A stretch of 20,953 bases of DNA from Jaapia argillacea MUCL 33604. Taxonomy: Eukaryota; Basidiomycota; Agaricomycetes; Jaapiales; Jaapiaceae. The stretch is taken from positions 3,273,190 to 3,294,142 of the forward strand of contig KL197709.1 in assembly GCA_000697665.1 (NCBI GenBank), written 5' to 3'. A program made the translations under genes and the position numbers. Below, piece after piece: positions 1 to 8,683 of the stretch (position 1 is its first letter; every line of letters begins with the position of its first letter). Under the pieces are notes generated by a model that was not told where the DNA came from, did no database searches, and was given only the letters and a program-made list of their open reading frames with translations.

Positions 1-386
1 TAGTAAGATAGTAGTAAGCATGAGTCAAAGTGAGTCAGAAAGACAGGAGTCTGTAGTTAGGGTTCCGTAGTCCGTAGTCCACAGTTGATGGTTTGATGGA
101 TGAGTCAGGGATATAGGGGTTTGTAGTCTGTGGTCCGGGTCGTACAGGAAGGTGGAGTATTGGTGTATCGGAGGTTCAGAGTGACGGAGGTTGAGTGCTA
201 ACGAAGGATGATGCACTAGAGGTTGGATGTGCAGGAGCAAGGATGTATCGGAGGGATGTTGAAGGGATATGTACCCGTCCCTTGTGTTCAGGAGGAATAT
301 GGTCGTAGTGCTTGATGATCCATATATGGAAGGATCAGATATCCGTGAGGAGTGTCAAATAACAAGAAAAATGAAAATAGGTGTAG
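1..386. other. Flank without a recognisable gene
   Basis: No convincing coding region is visible. The stretch contains short, imperfect direct repeats such as gtagtccgtagtcc near 67-80 and a related gtagtctgtggtcc near 124-137, plus tagtaag-type repeats at the very start. A stop codon at 384-386 closes the frame that is then open through the Helitron fragment, so the fragment does not extend further left in that frame. Confidence 0.5.
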
Positions 387-1037
387 CGAGGTGTGATTCT
401 TAACATCCATAATCAGCAAATAATAAAAAACATTTCTGAACTGAAGCAGAAGCAGCATCTATTAATGTATTATGACAAACAATTTCAACTAGAACCTCAG
501 TATCCTCTATTAGCATTGCACCATGAACAAATCAAGCAGTGTACGACAGCAGGTTTTTTAACAGCAAGCAAACAAAACTTTGCAAAAACCACAGAATGTC
601 TTGCTAATTTGGATCCCGATGTGTTACAAACTCTAGCAACAAGGCTAAAGAATGGTGAAAATGTGACACCTCAAACAGATGCAGAAAAAATGTGTTTTGC
701 AGTTATTCATGATGTTGACATTATTGCTCAACGAATTCCAGGATCTAATACAAGCAAACAACACAGTCGAAATGAGATATGGTCCATTATTGCTCATAGA
801 GGTGCTCCAAATTGGTTTATAACTTTCACTCCTGGAGATATATCCCACCCTATCTCATTATACTTTGCTTCAACAAAAGAAAAATTCCCAATTTCAATCC
901 CCATCAGGAAAAAAGGTTTGGAACTCAGAGTGCCTAGAAGCATGTATATAGACGTAATAGAACTTAAAGTCCTTATACCAAGGGTGCCCCTTAAAAAATA
1001 CTATAATAGCGCCATCATTTCCAGAAGAAGATTCTAA
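387..1037 (+). pseudogene. Truncated Helitron Rep/helicase protein, N-domain fragment
   Basis: This open frame matches the Helitron helicase-like N-domain found in fungal rolling-circle transposons (Rep/helicase proteins that nick and copy single-stranded DNA). What is seen: a middle segment with VILNI near the start, LHHEQIKQCTTAGF near residue 50, RNEIWSII near residue 130, and the typical block GAPNWFITFTPGD followed by HPISLYFA near residues 142-162. After about residue 165 the similarity to the family stops. The rest up to the stop looks like random read-through or a frameshifted tail. Intact fungal Helitron proteins run well over 1000 residues with Rep HUH and SF1 helicase domains; none of these are present here. 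The frame has no ATG at its left end, because it opens after a stop at 384-386. It is therefore a broken internal fragment, not a gene with its own start. Family identification is from recalled motif patterns and was not searched. Confidence 0.82.
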
Positions 1038-1363
1038 AGAGTTCTATAGTCAAAGTATTTTCATCGCCCCATTCTGAATGCTTAGAGAGGTGCGCCCGAA
1101 AGAGTTCACTTATAGCAACCATAGAGAGGTTCTCTAGTTATAGAAGCTCCACAAATGCATTGAATTAGGCTCTACTTTATAACGACAGTGTATTGTGAAA
1201 AGTGGGATACTGGATAACCAATGGCTGGGATGACGACTAGGAAGATGGGGGAGTGATGGAATAGAGGTAAATGTTGACAGCGCTCGCGTTAATCTTCGAG
1301 GAGCGTGGAATGGGATTTGCAAGGGGGGGGGGCGGATGAACACGTAGGGAATCTGTCTTCGTG
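1038..1363. other. Stretch without a recognisable gene
   Basis: No coding pattern is seen here. There are a short imperfect repeat (agagaggtgcgcccga and agagaggttctct, about 1084-1136) and a run of nine or more G near 1324-1333. Helitron-derived sequence may continue past the stop at 1037, but it is not recognisable. Confidence 0.4.
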
Positions 1364-1910
1364 GGGAGAGATCTATCCATTATTAGGATTGGAAATATAA
1401 GCTTAAGACTTTCAGAAGGAGTGAAAATTTTGCTTACCTTGGAGTGAGTTCTCGGAAGTCCCAAACTTTCAAATTCCCAACACAGAAGTTGCTGAATGGA
1501 TGTGTAATGATGGTGTTGGCAAGGGTGAGAGTACAAGTGAGAGCAATGATGGTGTTGGCGTTGGCATTGTTGAGAGCAAGGGTGAAGGTGGGGGTACAAG
1601 TGAGGGCGAGGGCGTGGAGTTTTCCTGGGGAGATCTATCAATAAATATAGTTGTAGATGTGAGCTTGAGAGTATGTGAAGGAGTGATGATCTTGCTTACC
1701 TCAGGAATACAAACATTCACAATTGTGAATGTTGACAGATGGGAACGTCCATGGAGCCAACGTCGAACATCAAGGAATGGGAGCTGCATGTAATGATGGC
1801 ATTGGTGAGGGCGAGAGTACGAGCGAGGGTGATGATGGTGTTGGCATTGGCATTAGGTTGGCAAGTGCAAGGGTGAGGGTGAAGGTATGAGTGAGGGCGT
1901 GGAGGGCTGG
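1364..1910 (+). repeat. Two-copy diverged tandem duplication (minisatellite-like)
   Basis: Two adjacent blocks share the same order of words. Each begins with gggagagatctatc (about 1366) or ggggagatctatc (about 1627), continues through gaaggagtgaaaattttgct or gaaggagtgatgatcttgct, then tgtaatgatggtgttggc (1503) or tgtaatgatggcattggt (1789), and ends in a G-rich run rich in gtgagggcgag words. The offset is 262 bp at the first anchor and 286 bp at the later one, so the copies have diverged by substitutions and small indels. A possible third, weaker partial copy is seen near 2062-2130. The G-rich, T-poor strand bias makes long artefactual ORFs on both strands; none of them looks like a real protein. 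Confidence 0.7.
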
Positions 1911-2402
1911 TTCACTCAAGGAGCGGGTGGTCAGGATAGGAGGACTGGGTGGCGGTTGGGTGTTGGGTGGGTTCGGCATCTTGGAGCAACAAAATGGGTG
2001 GCTGAGGGGTGCCCTCATGTTCAAGAGTGGTGATGGGAGGTGCGGGTGGATGGGTAGAGGTGCTTGAAAGACTTTCAAATCAAAGATAATGATTGGGGGG
2101 AAAACATCAAAAATCGACAATTTTTACTTACTGGGGCATCCAGGACCTAAGACTTGAACCCAACTAAACTTCCAATTCCTTCCCTTGCCTATGCCAGTGT
2201 CATTCTGGCAAAATGAGGGTGGGAGGAGAGCACTTGAGTGCTCAATCCCCCAAACACATGGTACCAGCAGCCGTTGACTTGAAGTTGATGGTGGGCGGTG
2301 CTGTGAGCTGCAAGGGTCATGTAAACAGTATAAAATAGATGGATGATATAACCAAGTGGAATGGAAAATGACACAGCAAGAGGGACAGGATTTGCAGAGG
2401 AG
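1911..2402. other. Purine-biased stretch without a recognisable gene
   Basis: The first half continues the G-rich composition of the neighbouring duplication. The second half is unremarkable. No gene, RNA or element boundary could be supported. Confidence 0.4.
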
Positions 2403-2434
2403 TGTCTTCTGGCGTGAAAGTCTTCTGGCATGAA
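2403..2434 (+). repeat. 16-bp direct repeat, two copies
   Basis: The words gtcttctggcgtgaaa and gtcttctggcatgaaa lie end to end with one mismatch. They sit immediately left of the fold-back element. Confidence 0.75.
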
Positions 2435-2438
2435 AGAA

Positions 2439-2600
2439 AGATGTCACAGCGAGCTTAGGCTTTGTTGTGACGAAACATTTTGAATTTGTTGTGGCAACTT
2501 ATCCTTGGTTACCATGGTTACTCTGCCAAAAATTGGATAAGTCGCCACAACAAATTTAAAGCACTCCATCACAATAAAGGCTAAGCTTGCAGTGAGATCT
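2439..2600. mobile_element. Fold-back / MITE-like inverted repeat element
   Basis: Two 66-nt arms, 2439-2504 and 2535-2600, are inverted copies of each other with 53 of 66 positions matching by hand alignment. They are separated by a 30-nt spacer containing ggttaccatggttac. The outer ends start agatgtcacagc and, on the other strand, agatctcactgc. The inner ends share atttgttgtggc. The structure has no coding capacity. It is typical of a decayed fold-back or miniature inverted-repeat element, and it could also form a long RNA hairpin if transcribed. No clear target-site duplication was found. Confidence 0.7.
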
Positions 2601-2753
2601 TAGCTTTCGTCATATTTTGGGTGTGTTGTGGCAAATGTTGGGGCTGCATTTTTGGACAACAAACTTAGAATGCTTGGTAGACTTCAAAATTTAGAATTTG
2701 TGGTCAGGCTTGTATGCTACAGCAAAGCCGACAGCATATTTAAGACAAGTTGT

Positions 2754-2778
2754 CGACTGTGCTTTCGCTTCACAGTCG
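2754..2778. other. Small perfect hairpin
   Basis: The word cgactgtg (2754-2761) and its complement cacagtcg (2771-2778) flank a 9-nt loop, ctttcgctt. There is no poly-T tail or gene end that would make it a terminator. It may be a remnant of an inverted-repeat element. Confidence 0.4.
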
Positions 2779-3119
2779 GCGACTAATAGAGGCAATGTTG
2801 CGTGGCTGATTCAGACTTTGCTGCAGTGACAAAGTCGCGCATGTTTATCGTGCTAGTGTCTACAGTGTCATTTAGGCTGGGCTTGTTACTGGACTACAAT
2901 TCATTAATACTACAGGGACACCTCCACTCGTGCCATAGTCTTGCTCCCGATCCTGCTCCCACTCCTCTTTGCATTCTCGATCTCTGCACCAGTCTATTCC
3001 CAGGTCTTACTCACAATCACCTCCTTAATCCATGTCGACTGCATCCCTCAAGTCCCAGTGTTTGTATGACATAGCCCTGCAGGACTCAGAAAGGTCATGT
3101 GAACCAGCATGCCTAACCC

Positions 3120-3374
3120 ACACCAGTTGCCAGCAGAGTGAATGGCGGCATTGGTGGCCGGAAACAGGAAGATATGACTCGAGAGAGGAAGGTCCATCTT
3201 GTAGGAGACCCCACCTTCAGGACCGCATTGGGGAAGGGAGCCTTTGTGACAGGATACCAGATGCCCCCCCAAAGCGTCCCCTACACAACTGTATTCAATC
3301 TGGACAACCTACACAGCATTCAACACCCTCCCTCCCATGAGGACAACATCAGTATGCAGACAATGTGGGACTGA
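3120..3374 (+). pseudogene. Weak coding-like segment, unrecognised
   Basis: This frame is open for 84 codons after a stop at 3114-3116 and reads like a soluble protein, with blocks such as VHLVGDPTFRTALGKGAF and TGYQMPPQSVPYTTVFN. It has no ATG at its left end. The next ORFs to the right are in other frames, so a spliced or frameshifted gene running toward 4759 is possible. I do not recognise the family. Overlapping frames of similar length exist (3032-3340 and 3365-3661), so the chance of a non-coding frame is real. Confidence 0.25.
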
Positions 3375-3491
3375 CAGCCACCTCCCAAGGCAGGAAGAAC
3401 AGACACAAGCCGGTCAGGTCCCTGGCCAACTATCAGGAGCGCATCTCCACCCACGCGCCAACTTACATATACACCCCCACCAACCACCTCA

Positions 3492-4064
3492 TTGAGCTGT
3501 ACAGAGGATCCATTGAGGACCTACAATGCAGCGATTGTGGGCTTCATCTCACAATCGTTCGACTTGGTGAGGAAGGTGTCACCTCTAACAGGTGCATCGG
3601 CATACAGCAGATTGATATCTCCAGCCTTGGTACTGCTGGACAGTGTGACCATTGTATGTGACCCACGTGTGGAGATTTTGTTGTACTACATTGCTAGAAG
3701 CAACCCATCCTGGTCTGCTGCCAAGATCATCTTGCGTGCTATACAAATTGGCGCTTATTACTGCCCCGTATTCAATGCAGGGTATATCCGATCACTGGCA
3801 TCAGGCACCTCCAGCACATTCACATCAGCGAGCAACAACAATCTCTTGGCTGAGTTCCATGGAGGGAACAGTTTCTTTCATATCAGTGTGTGTAACGGGT
3901 GGTTACCGGGATATACTCTCCAGTATCACTTTGGATTGAGCGTGGGAAGTCTCAAGTCGGTGTTTGAATTGAGTTCATGTATTCGTGTAGATTCTCTTTT
4001 GAATATCATCATCTTACTGCCTATTCACGAATCAATCTCTTTAATGAGTGTGTCGATTGCGTGA
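3492..4064 (+). CDS. Hypothetical ORF, weak support
   Basis: The 190-codon frame is open from a non-ATG codon. It has a plausible amino-acid mix with hydrophobic segments (for example LVLLDSVTIVCDPRVEILLY near residues 46-65 and YHFGLSVGSLKSVFEL near 145-160). No family was recognised and no catalytic motif was seen. It lies upstream of, and on the same strand as, the better-looking terminal exon at 4251-4759, so it might hold parts of the same gene. The left part overlaps another open frame (3365-3661), which lowers confidence. It could also be a chance ORF in decayed repeat DNA. Confidence 0.25.
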   Translation: MSCTEDPLRTYNAAIVGFISQSFDLVRKVSPLTGASAYSRLISPALVLLDSVTIVCDPRVEILLYYIARSNPSWSAAKIILRAIQIGAYYCPVFNAGYIRSLASGTSSTFTSASNNNLLAEFHGGNSFFHISVCNGWLPGYTLQYHFGLSVGSLKSVFELSSCIRVDSLLNIIILLPIHESISLMSVSIA

Positions 4065-4250
4065 ACTAGGTGACTTATCTCATTTATAGCTGGTTAATAC
4101 TATTACCAGCACTGCTTGGAACTTGACCTCTACGAGAGGGTTGCGTTATGAGACTCTTTAGACTTCCAGAATCAAGAGTGACCTTTGGTCGCGTCATGGA
4201 CTCCTCTTCAACACAGGACAGCTGCGAGAGCAGCTGTGCCTAGCTTTCAG

Positions 4251-4759
4251 ACAGCCAAGGGAGCTACTTACGAGTAGCACCTGGCAACACAGTCTCTGTG
4301 TGTCTGACCGCAGGGTTCCCTGCAGAGCATGCAATACTCCAGGGTGTTGTCCACTACGAGGACTGCAGTACTCTGGTGGATGATGCAATCACACCTCAAG
4401 AACGATCGCTTTTGTTGGGACAAGTTGATGAAGGCACGAGCCTCTGGCCACCAATAGACCTATTTGAGAAATGGAAGGATTGGAAAGGATTCTGGACCCC
4501 AGAACTTGAGGAGTGGTTTCAGGGCATCCACATGTCTATCATGAATGGGAGGATGTCCCCATTTGCAACAAGTGGATGGTGGAAGAAGCTCAAGGGGTTC
4601 TACTTTGCGAAAGTGGACCAGATGCTGACTCCAGGCACTCCCTCACACGCTCAGGACTTATGCTTGAAACTGTGGAGGTCATTTCCAGATGCACTTACAA
4701 GTCACTCTCTCCCTCCACTGCATTGGGAACGTGAATCATATGCAATCACTCATGACTAG
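4251..4759 (+). CDS. Conserved-looking hypothetical protein, terminal exon
   Basis: The frame is open from a stop at 4241-4243 to a TAG at 4757-4759, about 168 codons. I place the left edge after the acceptor-like ctttcag at 4244-4250; there is no ATG, so earlier exons are missing or unresolved. The peptide is strongly protein-like: acidic and tryptophan-rich, with HYEDCSTLVDDAITPQERSL near residues 40-59, LWPPIDLFEKWKDWKGFW near 70-87, TPELEEWFQGIHMSIMNG just after, and a WWKKLKGFYFAKVD block. It shows no signal peptide, membrane segment or known catalytic motif. I have the impression that related hypothetical proteins are common and dispersed in mushroom genomes, but I cannot name a family. 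It ends 10-20 nt before a G-run and LTR-like sequence, so it may belong to a mobile element rather than to a host gene. Confidence 0.5.
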
Positions 4760-5215
4760 GGGGGCTCTGTGATGGGAATGTGATGAATAGCCATGAGTAA
4801 TAGCGGGAGAACGCTGGTCGGACTCTAAATAGTATTGTAACTCTGCACGTACAAACTTGTAACACATTCGACTCGACTACTAACCTATCATCTTGCACTA
4901 TCTTCGCATTCGGGGTCACTGAGACCACCGTCCAGGCAAAGGTGCTTTATTCTGCTTCTGGTTTACTCACTATCTCTAACTCTCAGTTCTGTCCTCTTCA
5001 AGAAGGGACGAACATGCAAGTTCTCTTTTGTTCTCTCTCAAGGCTCTCTCACAGAATGCAACTAGGTCGCATTCCTCATCCTAGGACATACACGTAGATG
5101 TACGTGCTTGACGTCAATCACCCTGGGACTGCAGATAGCTGCAGAAACAGGAACACGTTCAGTGCGTAGATAGACAGCTAGCTACCTAGTAGTGGTCTTC
5201 TCCAGCAAGCTCATC
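4760..5215 (+). mobile_element. Possible LTR or 3' flank after the hypothetical gene
   Basis: The stop codon at 4759 is followed directly by a G-run (ctaggggggctctg, 4755-4768) that resembles a polypurine tract, and then by tgtgatgggaatgtgatg, which could be an LTR 5' end. The AT-containing ggactctaaatagtattg near 4819-4836 could be a promoter element. No matching second copy and no terminal CA boundary could be fixed, so this is a suggestion only. The alternative is an ordinary 3' UTR and intergenic region. Confidence 0.25.
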
Positions 5216-5295
5216 AGTGCTCTGCTAGGCATCCCCTGGACTCAAAGTGATGTGTCGTATGTTCTCTACCGTCACACTCTGGTTCTGACTTTCCT

Positions 5296-5450
5296 TTGTA
5301 CAATCCCAGAAATTGCTGTGAACAAGTCCTTGGTAAATTGAACAAGATTGCAATGGCCTGCTGGGACTTGTGAATTGTACAATAGATGTAACTTGTTGTA
5401 CAATGCTCCTGGGGGTCTGATTGTACAATTCTGGAGCTGTGTTGTACAAT
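5296..5450. repeat. Five copies of the palindromic word TTGTACAAT
   Basis: Exact copies of ttgtacaat start at 5296, 5375, 5396, 5421 and 5442. The core ttgtacaa is a perfect 8-bp palindrome. Several copies are followed by similar context (cccag or tctgg after the word). The last four are spaced 21, 25 and 21 bp apart, about two helical turns, which fits a protein-binding array or a short satellite. No factor is assigned. Confidence 0.65.
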
Positions 5451-5516
5451 CCCAGGGAAGGGATAATGGGGATAAAATCCAAATAAATCAGGATAAATCA
5501 GGATAAAATCTGCTAG

Positions 5517-5524
5517 GGTGGGGG
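5517..5524. repeat. Left 8-bp target-site duplication of the MITE
   Basis: The word ggtggggg directly precedes the left terminal inverted repeat and is repeated exactly at 5898-5905, directly after the right one. Confidence 0.8.
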
Positions 5525-5897
5525 AGGACCCTGGATAATAGAGGGGGAGGTCAGATATAAGAATCTGAGCCTTCCATTGCACTTACCAGGACATTTTTTG
5601 GACTAAATTTGATGAAATTACCTAGATTATACCCTACATATTCACATTTCAATGGCAATTTTTACCTGGATCAGTATATTCGACCTTTCTGTGACAGGTG
5701 TTGTAGGCTTCTGGGTGGTCCATTGCCACAAATTTTTCGACCCTCTGGGGGTTTGACCTGGACAATTATCCAACCTGTTGGCCAAAATAGATGATTTTGA
5801 CCAGTTTTGACCAGGATTATACCCAACCTCCTCAGTTTTTGGGGGTAATTTTGACCAGGACTCTGATCTGACCCCTCCCTCTATTATCCAGGGTCCT
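5525..5897. mobile_element. hAT-like MITE (373 bp)
   Basis: The element has perfect 21-bp terminal inverted repeats at 5525-5545 and 5877-5897, beginning aggaccctggataatag. A further imperfect 11-bp extension (ggaggtcagat against aggggtcagat) follows inside. It is flanked by an exact 8-bp duplication, ggtggggg. An 8-bp duplication is the hallmark of hAT-superfamily transposition (P elements also make 8 bp). The interior has no transposase ORF and contains several related words such as gaccagttttgaccaggatt, so it is non-autonomous. It sits in a degenerate tandem unit; the unit near 6384-6412 represents the same sequence without the insertion. The perfect ends imply a fairly recent insertion compared with its surroundings. 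Confidence 0.85.
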
Positions 5898-5905
5898 GGT
5901 GGGGG
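5898..5905. repeat. Right 8-bp target-site duplication of the MITE
   Basis: This is an exact copy of ggtggggg from 5517-5524, directly abutting the right terminal inverted repeat. Confidence 0.8.
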
Positions 5906-6520
5906 CACTGTTTGGCAGGTCACATGACCTGCCTAAATAGGTACATTGATCAATATGCCCCGCTTCTACTAGGGTAGGGCAGAGGGTAGGGGCACTTTGT
6001 TACTATTTGTCAGGTCACATGATCTTCCTAAAATGGTAAATTGATCAATACTGCTTGGGAAAATGCTAGAAAATCAGGAAAAATCAGAATAAAATGCTGC
6101 TCATCTAGGCTGATACTTTGACCCTGTGTGATTGGTGACATAATATCCCAATTTGGCAATTTCTTGATATATGGCCAATAAAATCAGGAAGTTGCTATGG
6201 TGTCATGTGACTGATATACTATGCCTAAAATGAAAATTTTTGGGATGAATATTGAAAATGTTTGAAACACCAGTGTGAATTGGGTACCCTACAAAATATT
6301 GACAAATTTGGAAATTTGACATGTTGGTCTCAGTATGCTCAAATAGGCAACCAGTCAATGGAAGGGTCAAATAAATCAGAATAAAATTCTATTAGAATAG
6401 GGAGGCACTTTGGGGTTGTTTGGATGGTGGTGTAATATTCCGAAATAGGCAACTGGTCAACAGGGGGGTCAAATAAATCGGGAAAAATGGGAAAAAAAAT
6501 CCAAATAAAATACGACATGG

Positions 6521-6795
6521 CCTACCGGGCACCCCTGGCCCTAACTCCTCAGAAATGAAAAACATAACAGTTGAATGTTGTAGGGAAGAGATAGAGTAGA
6601 AGGGAAAACAACAATCACAAGGGAAGAACACAGATACCACCAAACCAAAGAAAAACCTGCCCAAGTTAAAATGATAAGGAAATAGGATAGAAAAGAAAAT
6701 ACAGCGATTTCAGACATAAATACATTATGTCATCTGACACCCACCCACCCAACACTTTTGAAGGTAACATCCTCATTGCAGTGCATTCACCTTCA
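6521..6795. other. Stretch without a recognisable gene
   Basis: The sequence is A-rich and contains no coding pattern. It would be the 3' flank of the minus-strand coiled-coil exon that ends at 6796. Confidence 0.35.
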
Positions 6796-7062
6796 TCAAA
6801 TTGAATCTCTCCTCCGATGCTGCGTGATAACTTCCTCCTCCACCCTCTTCAATTCCATCTGACGCTCTGCAATCTCCATATCCAACATCCACAACTCTCT
6901 CTCCCTCTCCCAAACCATGTCCTCCAGATAATCTCTCTTCTGTTCAGTCCTCCTGTCCAACTCATCACACTCCCTCTCCAAGGTGACTACCAACTGTCGC
7001 AGCTCTCGAACCTGATGTTCAAAGTCAGCTATGACAGAGGAGCAATGTTTGGCGATACAGTC
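6796..7062 (-). CDS. Coiled-coil protein, terminal exon (partial)
   Basis: The minus-strand frame ends in TGA at 6796-6798 and encodes about 88 residues of highly charged helix. Examples are ELRQLVVTLERECDELDRRT and WERERELWMLDMEIAERQME, with heptad-like spacing of leucine, valine and methionine, ending in HRRRDSI. The left edge is set at a good acceptor context, gcctgcag, directly before DCIAKHCSSVIADF; the open frame beyond it (to 7221) looks like intron or flank. A coiled coil suggests an oligomerising or scaffold role, but no family was recognised. Upstream exons are not resolved. One speculative partner is the proline/glutamine-rich ORF starting at 8869 on the same strand, with LTR-like DNA between them. 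Confidence 0.5.
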   Translation of the reverse strand, partial: DCIAKHCSSVIADFEHQVRELRQLVVTLERECDELDRRTEQKRDYLEDMVWERERELWMLDMEIAERQMELKRVEEEVITQHRRRDSI

Positions 7063-7099
7063 TGCAGGCCAAAAACACCAAAGACAGTGTCTTGAGAGC

Positions 7100-8040
7100 T
7101 TCAGAGAGATTTTTACGATTTTCTGCCACTGTGACAACCAAATTTGGATTTGGCAGAGGGTCCGGTGACCAGTGACAAGGCCCAAAATTTCGTCATTTTT
7201 GGCCCTTGTGACATGTGACATGCCGAATAGATCAAAATGGTACAGTATTGTCTTCCATTTACTTGCCTGCTGTCAGATCCAGACAGCGGTCGCATCTGAG
7301 CCCCTCTTTTCTTCTTGCTTATCATTCACACATCCTCCTTCCTCCTCCATTCTTATCTCTGTATCCCTCACCTCTACCCGCCCACCTCAGTCTGCTCATT
7401 GTACCAATTCCTATTGCAATTTGTTTTGTTTTGTTTTGTTCTTCTTCATGCACAATCATTAGCCGCAATTCACTCTTAAGCCATCCCTGTCTCAGGATGA
7501 TCAGACCAAGAAGCGCTGCAAGTGGTATCTAGGAAACAGACACGACCTTTCATTGTCAAAATGCCCACACGAATGATACAGTGCACTGGAGATACTCAGG
7601 TCTTGTTTTTACACTTCCTAGAGCCCTCAGTTGTCCCTGAAGTAAGGAAGGAGGACTGACTACGGTGCAGTAGTGTTGTGGAATTTATGGGAATGGTAAA
7701 GGGTGTCTGATCAGGGGAATGACTACCTCAGGAACTGATGAGGAGAAGGTTGAATCAGTCTACTATCTGGAACTCTCAGGATCAGCCCTCCAGCCCATCC
7801 AATCTGACTAATCTACATGGAAGATCTCCTGAAATCAATGTTCATAAATTTCTACACTTCTCTAAGATGAACCCACCAGCTCCAGCTCTTCAGCATAGGG
7901 AAGGGGAAGGATCTAGGATATTTATGGCAATTTTTGTTGATTTTTTATACCCTGCCAAGAGGAGAGAATTCAGCACCAAGACAGTATCAGAATCATTTCC
8001 ATCAAGTCAGCACAGGTAGAAGTACACATCCAGACATCTA
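7100..8040. other. Stretch without a supported gene
   Basis: Several short frames exist on both strands (for example 7738-8019, +), but none has a convincing composition or motif. It contains the (TTTTG) microsatellite at 7421-7440. Confidence 0.4.
7421..7440 (+). repeat. (TTTTG) microsatellite, about four units
   Basis: The word ttttg is repeated in perfect register across 20 bp. Confidence 0.9.
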
Positions 8041-8062
8041 AACATTGGGAGACTGAGCAATG

Positions 8063-8530
8063 ATGTCATGAGCAGGCATAAGCATGGTTTGGTGAAAGGG
8101 AGGCAGTGTTGGTCCAGGGAGGTCTGGATAGTACAGCCACAGGGCTGTGTGAGGCTGTGGGAAGGCTCTGCAGGACCATATGGAAATCCACATGGACAGT
8201 CATAGCCCTCATCAAGAGCCCATATGGACCAACAGAGAGGATTGGACATTGTAAATATTCGCTTTTTCCAGTATTTAGAATTTGTATTTATTACACAGCC
8301 TTGGACTAGTCTATAAAAGGACAGCCCAAAGTGAAATTGAACAACTTTTTACCCTCTGAATTACAGCTTGAGAAAATCATTAGACACAGCCCAGTCCAGT
8401 CCTAGCAGACACTGATCAACATTTGAGACCGAGAGTGACGAAGATAAGATTATCAGAAGTTAATCATTAGTTTTGAGGCACACTGCTTCGGGAGGCTTTT
8501 CATTCTCCATGCTTCTCTGGAATATCCACT
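8063..8530 (+). mobile_element. Possible solo LTR
   Basis: The region begins with gatgtcatgagcagg, similar to gatgtcatgacatctgg near the start of the LTR at 10416-10969. It carries a strong TATA box (8312-8319) about 250 bp in, followed by about 200 bp of non-coding leader-like sequence, as expected for a U3-R-U5 arrangement. A 10-bp inverted repeat, tgttggtcca (8107-8116) and tggaccaaca (8225-8234), lies in the putative U3. The ends are not fixed and no target duplication was found. Confidence 0.35.
8312..8319 (+). promoter_or_regulatory. TATA box
   Basis: The sequence tataaaag lies in the context agtctataaaaggacagc. It is placed in the middle of LTR-like sequence, so it is probably the promoter of a retroelement LTR. 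Confidence 0.5.
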
Positions 8531-8683
8531 AACTCTAATTATTCCCGATCAACAATGATCCAGAATGATTTGTTGGTGTTGGTTTGGTTTACCTACCCCC
8601 ACTTTAAATTGATTGTCACCGTGTCCTAGGCACTGAGCCTGGGGTCCTGCAATGCTAGTAGAATGAGCAAGCTGATCGCCTGA

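Larger units (their letters stand above)
5470..6520 (+). repeat. Degenerate tandem units built on an aataaatcaggataaaat word
   Basis: Related units recur through the region. A typical unit contains aataaatcaggataaaat, then a G-rich ctagggtgggg-type segment, ggcact, ggtcacatga, a cctaaataggtaa-type word, and attgatcaat. Clear instances are 5468-5524 continued at 5898-5957, then 5976-6054, and 6369-6480. The word aaatccaaataaa occurs near both ends of the region (about 5476 and 6498). The units are heavily diverged. There is no coding capacity. The MITE at 5525-5897 interrupts one unit. Confidence 0.6.

Noticed and set aside
1237-2120. Proline/serine-rich minus-strand ORFs
   Set aside because: They are produced by the G-rich strand bias of the tandem duplication and show no independent protein features.
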